A stretch of DNA of 64,000 bases from Microbulbifer sp. YPW1 (GTDB lineage Bacteria > Pseudomonadota > Gammaproteobacteria > Pseudomonadales > Cellvibrionaceae), in contig NZ_CP055157.1 of the NCBI RefSeq assembly GCF_013367775.1, positions 2,931,001 to 2,995,000 on the forward strand, written 5' to 3'. A model generated the notes under the pieces. The model had not been told where the DNA came from and ran no database searches. It saw only the letters and a program-made list of their open reading frames with translations. A program made the translations under genes and the position numbers. Within the stretch, counting starts at the first letter, position 1, and every line of letters starts with the position of its first letter. Below are positions 58,264 through 64,000 of the stretch, one piece after another.

Positions 58264-60717
58264 TTAAGCCAACTCTCTTAAAACTTTCAACGGCGGCTGG
58301 CTCACCGCACTGCGGCAGGCGAGAGTGCCGGCGGTACCGACAAGCAACGCGCCCACCAGCGGGCCGAGTATCCACAGGCCCGGGTGGAAATTGAATGGCA
58401 GTTCAAACACCCGCTGCGAAAGCACTGCCAGTGTTGCCTCGGTGCCAAACGCCGCAAGCAAACCGGCCGCAATCCCCAACAACCCGAACTCGATCATCAG
58501 GCTGCGAATAAGCAGCTGCCGGCGGCCGCCCAGTGTGCGGATGACGGCGGCTTCCTGCAAGCGCTCGGCGATGCTGGCGCGGACGCCGGCGATCAGTACC
58601 AGGACGCCGGCGATCAGCATCAGGGCGAGGACGGATTCGATGGCGATGGCGACCTGGCCGATGGTTTCGCGGATATTGGCGATGATTTTGTCCAGCTCGA
58701 TGATGCTGACACTGGGGAAGTTTTTCACCAGTTCGTTGATAAACAGTTTTTCTTCCGGTGGCAGGTAAAAGCTCTGGATGTAGGTGGCCGGGAAGTCGTC
58801 GAGGCTACCGGGGGCGAACAGCATGAAGAAGTTGGGACGCATGCTGTTCCAGTCGAGGGTGCGCAGGCTGGTGATGGGGGCTTCGGTTTCGAGGCCGCCG
58901 ATGGAGAAGCGCAATACGTCACCCATTTCGAGTCCCAGCCGCGCGGCGACTTCGACTTCTACGGAGACACCTTCGGTGGTGTTTTCGTCCCACCATTCGC
59001 CGGCGACGATCTTGTTGTCGGCGGGGACGGTGTCGGTCCAGCTCAGGTTGAGTTCGCGGCGGATGGCGCCGTCTTTCTGTTCGCGCTCATCAACTGGGGT
59101 GCCGTTCACTGCGATCAGGCGGCCACGCACCATGGGGTAGAACTCGGTACCCTCGAGGTTTTTGCCTTCGATTTTCTGTTTGACGCCGTCCAGTTCGTAG
59201 GGGGCGATGTTGACCAGGAAGTGATTGGGGGCCTTTTCCGGCAGCTGCATCTGCCACTCATCGATCAGCGCGGTGCGGGCGTAGAACATGGCGAGCATGG
59301 CGAGCAGGCCGGTGCCGAAGGCCGCGATCAGCAGGGTGTTGAAGCCGGCGCGGCGTTGCAGGCTGCCGAGGGCGATGCGCCAGCTGCCGCCGAGGGCGGC
59401 GAGTTTGCCGCGTACCAGCAGGCGGTTGATTCCGGCGCTGCCAGCCACCAGCAGGCCCAGGCCGGCGAGTAGTGCCGCAGTAGTGGCGAGGCTGCCGGAA
59501 AGCCACCAGATCAGCAGCAGCATGGAAAGCGGGCCGGGGATCAGCCCGAGCCATTCGCGTTTGTCCGGGTTGCTCCAGTCCTGACGCAGGGTCTGCATGG
59601 GGTCGGTCTGTGCCAGGCGGAACAGTGGCGGCAGGGCGAAGCCGATCACACAGGCAAGACCGGTGGCGATGCCGACAATCAGCGGTTGCCAGCTGCTGGG
59701 CGGTGGTGTGACCGGGAAGAAGCCTTGCAACAGGTTTACCGCCTGGGATTGCACGAAGGAGCCGATGGCGAGGCCGACCGCGGTGGCGATCAGGGTGAGC
59801 GCGGTCATCTGGCCGATGTAGATGGCGAGAATTTTCTGTTTGCCCGCACCGAGGCTTTTCATTACTGCGACATAGTTGGCGTGACGCAGGCCGTAGCGGC
59901 GTGCGGCGAGGCCGACGGCCACGCTGGCCAGCAGAACCGCGAGGCTGCCGGCGAGGTACAGGAAGCTTTCCGCGCGATCCAGTGCCTTGGCAACCCGCGG
60001 CTGGCCTTCCTGCAGGTCGATCACCCGCTGGTGCTCGGTCAGGTGCGGCTTCAGCCACTTGAAATACTGTTTGAGGGCGGCGTCGTCACCGGCGAACAGG
60101 TAGCGGTAGGTGACGCGGCTGCCGGGCTGGAGAATATTGGTGGCAGCGAGGTCGTCGGCATGCATCATCAGGCGCGCGCCCATGGAGAACAAGTTGGCGC
60201 CGCGATCCGGTTCCTGGTCGATCAACCCGCTGACGGTAAACGTGCTGTCGCCCAGTTGCAGGTCGCTGCCGATTTCCAGGTTCATCAGCGGCAGCAGGCG
60301 CGGTTCCAGCCACACATTGCCCGGCGCGGGGCCCTGTTGCGTAGTGATTGGCGTCGCGGTGGTGGTGGTGCGCATCTCCAGTTTGCCCACCAGTGGGTAA
60401 CCGTCGCTCACGGCTTTTACCGAGGCAAACTGGAATTCGTCTCCGGCAGAGAGCATGGACGCGAAGCCGACCGTCTGCGCCTGTTGCAGGCCCAGCTCAC
60501 TGGCCTTGTCCAGCCACGCCTCCGGTACCGGCTTGCTGCTCTGCACCACCCGCTCGGCGGCGAGGAAGCTCTGGGACTGGATATACATGGCACGGGTCAG
60601 GCGATCGCCAAAGTGGGCGATGGCGGTGACGCAACTGACCGCCAGCACCAGCGCAGTGGCGATCAGTGCCAGTTCGCCGCCGCGCCAATCGCGGCTCAAT
60701 AGTCGAAGCGGTAGCAT
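58264..60717 (-). CDS. ybbP: FtsX-family ABC permease YbbP
   Basis: This 817-residue membrane protein has the YbbP layout. An N-terminal helix (RDWRGGELALIATALVLAVS) is followed by a large periplasmic domain (about 45-245), three helices and a further pair. A second periplasmic domain (about 490-680) and a final FtsX triple follow (AIESVLALMLIAGVLVLIAGVRASI). It starts 1 base inside the ybbA stop, so the two are co-translated. In the neighbouring arrangement with the tesA-like esterase it matches the ybbAP-tesA cluster of gammaproteobacteria. Envelope lipid or toxin-related export has been proposed for the family; the substrate is unknown. Confidence 0.92.
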   Translation of the reverse strand: MLPLRLLSRDWRGGELALIATALVLAVSCVTAIAHFGDRLTRAMYIQSQSFLAAERVVQSSKPVPEAWLDKASELGLQQAQTVGFASMLSAGDEFQFASVKAVSDGYPLVGKLEMRTTTTATPITTQQGPAPGNVWLEPRLLPLMNLEIGSDLQLGDSTFTVSGLIDQEPDRGANLFSMGARLMMHADDLAATNILQPGSRVTYRYLFAGDDAALKQYFKWLKPHLTEHQRVIDLQEGQPRVAKALDRAESFLYLAGSLAVLLASVAVGLAARRYGLRHANYVAVMKSLGAGKQKILAIYIGQMTALTLIATAVGLAIGSFVQSQAVNLLQGFFPVTPPPSSWQPLIVGIATGLACVIGFALPPLFRLAQTDPMQTLRQDWSNPDKREWLGLIPGPLSMLLLIWWLSGSLATTAALLAGLGLLVAGSAGINRLLVRGKLAALGGSWRIALGSLQRRAGFNTLLIAAFGTGLLAMLAMFYARTALIDEWQMQLPEKAPNHFLVNIAPYELDGVKQKIEGKNLEGTEFYPMVRGRLIAVNGTPVDEREQKDGAIRRELNLSWTDTVPADNKIVAGEWWDENTTEGVSVEVEVAARLGLEMGDVLRFSIGGLETEAPITSLRTLDWNSMRPNFFMLFAPGSLDDFPATYIQSFYLPPEEKLFINELVKNFPSVSIIELDKIIANIRETIGQVAIAIESVLALMLIAGVLVLIAGVRASIAERLQEAAVIRTLGGRRQLLIRSLMIEFGLLGIAAGLLAAFGTEATLAVLSQRVFELPFNFHPGLWILGPLVGALLVGTAGTLACRSAVSQPPLKVLRELA

Positions 60718-61469
60718 CAGGCGGATACCTCCGCCTGATCACCGAAATAGCCGTCGGGAATGTCGGCAGTAGTAATTTCCCCTGCAGCCATACGCAGGTG
60801 GGCACCGCAACGCTCGGCCAGGCGCTGTTCGTGGGTCACCAGTACCAGGGTGGTGCCGGTTTCGGCGTTGAGATTGAACAGCAGGTCGATCACCTTGTCG
60901 CCGTTGTGCGCGTCGAGGCTACCGGTGGGTTCGTCGGCGAACAGAATGCCATTGTTTGTGTCTGAGTTTGAGCCTGAACCCTGATTGGCAATGCTGCAGA
61001 ATGCGCGGGCGATAGCTACCCGCTGCTGTTCTCCACCGGAGAGTTGCCGGGGATAGTGGTGCAGGCGGTGACCGAGGCCGACGCGCTCGAGGAATTCTTC
61101 TGCGCGCTTGCCGGCGTTGCGCTCGCCGCGCAGCTCGCTCGGCAGCATGACATTCTCCCGCGCGGTGAGGCCGGGCAACAGCTGAAAAGTCTGGAACACG
61201 AAGCCGACACAGCGGGCGCGCAGTGCGGCGCGTTCCTCTTCGTCCATGGCGGTAATATCTTCGCCGGCGAGCCAGATTTTGCCCTCAGTGGGGCGGTCGA
61301 GGCCGGCGAGCAGGCCCAGTAGGGTGGATTTGCCCGAGCCGGAGGCGCCGGTGATGGCGAGGCTTTGGCCAGCTGGAAGTTGCAGGGAGATGTCGGTGAG
61401 CAGGGTCAGCGGGCCTTCGCTGGTGCTGACACGGTGGTGAAGATGTTCGGCTTTTAGCATCATCGACAT
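60717..61469 (-). CDS. ybbA: ABC transporter ATP-binding protein YbbA
   Basis: This 250-residue LolD/MacB-type ATPase works with YbbP. Walker A (GASGSGKST), Q-loop (FVFQTFQLLPGLTARENVMLP), signature LSGGEQQRVAIARAF, Walker B (ILFADEPTGSLD) and the switch His (LVTHEQ) are intact. About 18 extra polar residues (NQGSGSNSDTNNG) sit between signature and Walker B, unusual for the family. ATG 61469 is chosen; the upstream frame to 61505 is poorly conserved. Divergent from the esterase gene by 71 bases. Confidence 0.93.
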   Translation of the reverse strand: MSMMLKAEHLHHRVSTSEGPLTLLTDISLQLPAGQSLAITGASGSGKSTLLGLLAGLDRPTEGKIWLAGEDITAMDEEERAALRARCVGFVFQTFQLLPGLTARENVMLPSELRGERNAGKRAEEFLERVGLGHRLHHYPRQLSGGEQQRVAIARAFCSIANQGSGSNSDTNNGILFADEPTGSLDAHNGDKVIDLLFNLNAETGTTLVLVTHEQRLAERCGAHLRMAAGEITTADIPDGYFGDQAEVSA

Positions 61470-61540
61470 GGCAAGTCCCTGTAATTCCTGCAAAATGTGG
61501 TTCACGTTTGTAGCGACCAGTTTGAATTGGAGAGTATGAC

Positions 61541-62287
61541 ATGGCGGCAGTTTTTTTCCGGGGATTCGGGGCGGATTTTGTCCCGCGAGGCCTGCTTTTC
61601 GTCGCGCTGGTCACGGGGTTATACGCCGGTTTTGCCCGGGCGGATGCTATTTCCGGGGCAGACTCGGCCGCGCGGGAAGAGGTGAGTTCGGCGGAGGAGC
61701 AGAAGACTTTACTGGTGCTGGGGGACAGTATCAGTGCGGCTTACGGGCTGGATGAACGCCAGGGCTGGGTACAGTTGCTGCGCGAGCGGCTGGCGGAGCG
61801 CGGTCTGTCGGTTGAGGTGGTGAACGCCAGTGTGAGTGGGGAGACGTCTTCCGGCGGGGTGGCGCGTTTGCCGCGCTTGCTGACTGAGCATTCACCGGAG
61901 TGGCTGGTGGTGGAGCTGGGCGGCAATGATGGTCTGCGGGGCTATCCGCCGCGGGCGTTGCAGCAGAATCTGCAGCGGATGGTGAAGATGGCCCGGGCCG
62001 GCGGTGCTGAGGTGCTGTTGCTGGGGATGCAGATGCCGCCCAATTACGGTAAGGCGTATACGAAGGCGTTTGCGGCGGTGTATCCGAAGGTGGCGGCGGA
62101 GGAGCAGGTGCCGCTGATTCCGTTTTTCCTGGAGCCGGTGGCGCTGGAGGAGGGGGCGATGCAGACGGATGGTATTCATCCGACGGCGAAGGCCCAGCCC
62201 GCGCTGCTGGAGCATGTATGGCCGTGTCTGGAGAGTCTGCTGAAAGGCGATGTGGATACCCGGTCCGATAGCCTGTGCACTTCTTGA
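61541..62287 (+). CDS. tesA: TesA-type GDSL esterase/lysophospholipase
   Basis: This 248-residue exported SGNH hydrolase has catalytic Ser63 in LVLGDSISAAYGL and the block-III GGND (VELGGNDGLRG). The Asp-His pair is in DGIHPTAKAQ. The N-terminal part is longer than in E. coli TesA (208 residues): a membrane/signal segment (about 17-34) followed by a polar spacer. Family members act on thioesters, aryl esters and lysophospholipids in the periplasm. Divergent from ybbAP, as in E. coli. Confidence 0.92.
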   Translation: MAAVFFRGFGADFVPRGLLFVALVTGLYAGFARADAISGADSAAREEVSSAEEQKTLLVLGDSISAAYGLDERQGWVQLLRERLAERGLSVEVVNASVSGETSSGGVARLPRLLTEHSPEWLVVELGGNDGLRGYPPRALQQNLQRMVKMARAGGAEVLLLGMQMPPNYGKAYTKAFAAVYPKVAAEEQVPLIPFFLEPVALEEGAMQTDGIHPTAKAQPALLEHVWPCLESLLKGDVDTRSDSLCTS

Positions 62288-62364
62288 TCGGAAAGCGTAC
62301 AATCGCGGGCTGATTTTTGCTGGCCCCAGTGACTTCGTTGCTGGGGCTGGTGGCGGCGCTGCCG

Positions 62365-62460
62365 CCGGGTAAGCCTTTGCGGCACACGCTACGAGTTCAT
62401 CCATGAACGCTCGGCTGTGGCCATCCATGGCCACAGACGGTCCCGCAAAGGCTTACCCGG
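62365..62460. repeat. Nested palindrome 2 (REP-like), between tesA and ttcA
   Basis: Outer arms CCGGGTAAGCCTTTGCGG (62365-62382) and its exact complement (62443-62460) enclose GTTCATCCATGAAC (62395-62408) and a 22-base hairpin centred on CATCCATG (62415-62436). It may also end the tesA transcript. Same plan as the element upstream of bioA, with different arm sequences. Confidence 0.85.
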
Positions 62461-62543
62461 CGTCAGCGCCTTCGCATCCAACTGAAATACTTCGTAGCCG
62501 GCGGCAGCAAGTTGTTGTCGTTCGGGAGTTTGAGATTTACCCA

Positions 62544-63476
62544 ATGTCTGATCTGGAAAACCGCCGCGAGCGGCTGGAATTCAACAAGCTGCAAAAGCGC
62601 CTGCGCCGCAATGTGGGCAAGGCGATCGCCGACTTCAATATGATTGAAGAGGGCGACAAGGTGATGGTGTGCCTGTCTGGTGGTAAGGATTCCTACGCGA
62701 TGCTGGAAATCCTGATGAACCTGCAGAAGACGGCACCGGTGCACTTTGAGTTGGTGGCGGTGAATATGGATCAGAAGCAGCCGGGTTTCCCGGAGCATAT
62801 CCTGCCGGAGTATCTGCAGTCTGTGGGGGTGCCTTATCACATTGTGAATAAGGACACTTACAGTGTGGTGAAGGAGGTGGTGCCGGAAGGGAAGACGACC
62901 TGTGGGCTCTGTTCCCGTCTGCGTCGCGGTACGCTATATGGCTTTGCGGAGGAGATTGGTGCGACCAAGGTTGCGCTGGGACACCACAAGGACGATATCG
63001 TCGAGACGCTGTTCCTGAATATGTTTTACGGTGGCCGCCTGAAGGCGATGCCGCCGAAGTTACGTGCGGACGATGGGCGTAATATTGTGATTCGTCCGCT
63101 GGCGTATTGCCGTGAGTCGGATCTGGTGGCATTTGCGGAGCACAAGAATTTCCCGATTATTCCGTGCAACCTGTGCGGTAGTCAGGAGAACCTGCAGCGT
63201 CAGGCGATCAAGGGCATGCTGAACGATTGGGACAAGAAGTTTCCGGGGCGCAGCGATAATATTTTTGCCGCGCTCACGCGGGTGTCTCCATCACAGCTGG
63301 CGGATCGGGATCTGTATGATTTCGAGAGTCTGGAACTGGATCGTTCTACACCCGCGCCTGAGGTGGACGGGCGTTCGATCGAGCAGTCGGTGGATTCTTG
63401 GATTCCCGAAGATGCCCGCGAGGAGGAGCCGGCTCAGGCTGCTCAGCCAATGTATATCGAGGCGCGGAATCTGTAG
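62544..63476 (+). CDS. ttcA: tRNA 2-thiocytidine (position 32) synthetase
   Basis: This 310-residue enzyme (E. coli 311) thiolates C32 of certain tRNAs using ATP and an iron-sulfur cluster. The PP-loop SGGKDS is at 45-50. The cluster Cys lie in [11 protein letters not shown] and [12 protein letters not shown] 62544 ([18 protein letters not shown]) matches the family; the frame is open further upstream through the palindrome but unconserved there. The C-terminal 30 residues are acidic and variable. Confidence 0.96.
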   Translation: MSDLENRRERLEFNKLQKRLRRNVGKAIADFNMIEEGDKVMVCLSGGKDSYAMLEILMNLQKTAPVHFELVAVNMDQKQPGFPEHILPEYLQSVGVPYHIVNKDTYSVVKEVVPEGKTTCGLCSRLRRGTLYGFAEEIGATKVALGHHKDDIVETLFLNMFYGGRLKAMPPKLRADDGRNIVIRPLAYCRESDLVAFAEHKNFPIIPCNLCGSQENLQRQAIKGMLNDWDKKFPGRSDNIFAALTRVSPSQLADRDLYDFESLELDRSTPAPEVDGRSIEQSVDSWIPEDAREEEPAQAAQPMYIEARNL

Positions 63477-64000
63477 GTTCGTCTTCGATCAGTAACGTAT
63501 CGTTTTTCTTAACAGCCGTGGCATTTGCCGCGGCTGTTTTGTTTTTGGGGGGCGGCTTTCCGCCGGTCGGCGGCCCGGAAGGGAGATTTTTTTCGGGATT
63601 GATCAGCGCACTGTAGCTTTCGACAAAGTCCCGCAACCTGGCGCTGGGGCCGTGGTGGAAATGTTTTTTCCACAGCCGCGCCATTTTCGGCAGATTTTCA
63701 CTTTCCACAGTTTCCACTCCCGCTGCGCGGTAGACCAGCCAGGCGATGGCGGTGGCGTAACGCAGGTTGGTGGCGAGTTCGGCGTGGGGGTGTTGCAGGA
63801 AGTCCCGCTGGCTGGCGAGTCCGCGCACCTTGGAGGCGAGTGCAGGGAAGTTGATCAGGTACTTGTCCCAGATCTGTCGATGGGTGCTCGGGAGTATCTG
63901 GAATATGCCCATACCGTGGCGGTGTCCGGTTTTGAGGTGGAACCCCAGCTCGGACTCCTGTGCGGCGGTTCCCAGTAACAGGGCTTCCATCCCCGGGGAC
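63346..64000 (-). CDS. Lytic transglycosylase/lysozyme-like protein, 5' end outside window
   Basis: The frame is open to the window edge; the first Met seen is at 63990. The visible N-terminal part has a lysozyme-like fold pattern, [19 protein letters not shown]...[20 protein letters not shown], with Glu of AAQESELG as the likely catalytic residue. It is followed by a helical part ([33 protein letters not shown]). The last 80 residues are low-complexity, Pro/Lys/Ala-rich, and their codons run antisense through the 3' end of ttcA (131-base overlap). It may be a phage-type or cell-wall remodelling muramidase. The true start is probably just beyond the window. Confidence 0.7.
   Translation of the reverse strand, partial: SPGMEALLLGTAAQESELGFHLKTGHRHGMGIFQILPSTHRQIWDKYLINFPALASKVRGLASQRDFLQHPHAELATNLRYATAIAWLVYRAAGVETVESENLPKMARLWKKHFHHGPSARLRDFVESYSALINPEKNLPSGPPTGGKPPPKNKTAAANATAVKKNDTLLIEDEPTDSAPRYTLAEQPEPAPPRGHLRESKNPPTARSNARPPQARV

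Noticed and set aside
61541..62287. Cytosolic acyl-CoA thioesterase
   Set aside because: The N-terminal hydrophobic segment and SGNH motifs place it in the exported TesA/arylesterase group.

Overview
The window looks like a chromosomal segment of a marine, polysaccharide-degrading gammaproteobacterium of the Cellvibrionales type (Microbulbifer, Saccharophagus, Teredinibacter or Cellvibrio-like; Microbulbifer is my best guess). The grounds are GC-rich coding sequence, secreted chitinase, cellulase and pectin-lyase genes whose modules are joined by long polyserine linkers, and the gammaproteobacterial gltA / sdhCDAB-sucAB-lpd-sucCD layout. The genus is an inference; no rRNA is present.

Layout. 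1-2.3 kb: the end of a chitin-binding protein and a complete GH18 chitinase. 2.3-7 kb (minus strand): an NAD(P)H-to-periplasm electron-transfer operon (FAD/[2Fe-2S]/membrane haem oxidoreductase, 11-motif cytochrome c, Tll0287-like haem lipoprotein) beside a hemerythrin-like gene. 7.5-20.9 kb: the TCA block, with gltA divergent from sdhCDAB-sucAB-lpd-sucCD. 20.9-33.9 kb: a chromosomal integron. It has a divergent intI integrase with a perfect LexA box, a presumptive attI region, and about 19 AT-richer cassettes separated by attC sites. Most cassettes encode small unknown proteins, and roughly two thirds of these are exported or membrane proteins. One attC is split by a frameshifted IS110/IS1111-type element. 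The array ends in an attC stub and the 3' remnant of a class III aminotransferase gene. 34-38.3 kb: a periplasmic Lys/Glu-rich protein, an AraC regulator broken by an amber codon, a Baeyer-Villiger-type monooxygenase and an alpha/beta hydrolase. 38.3-44 kb (minus): selD-selU followed by a PhnDCEE-type ABC importer. 44.2-46.9 kb: a DsbD-like disulfide reductase and a redoxin. 47.1-56.6 kb: GH43, PL11, GH5 and GH9 plant cell-wall enzymes. 56.8-64 kb: bioA, ybbP-ybbA divergent from a tesA-type esterase, ttcA, and a transglycosylase-like gene running off the edge.

How the genes fit together. The first and third blocks serve extracellular breakdown of chitin, cellulose and pectin, whose products feed the central TCA block. 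The reductase operon could pass NAD(P)H electrons to periplasmic acceptors. The selenium genes and the oxyanion-type importer look like one functional group, with uptake of a selenium or phosphorus oxyanion coupled to selenophosphate synthesis and tRNA selenation. The integron is the main accessory region and the best place to look for new biology: an SOS-linked platform carrying small exported proteins.

The most notable points are the LexA-box integron with three attC families, the IS in an attC, the selDU-phn neighbourhood, the NirB-like/multihaem electron conduit, and two nested palindromes (near 58.1 and 62.4 kb) that share one architecture. All functional statements are from reading the sequence; no database search was run.
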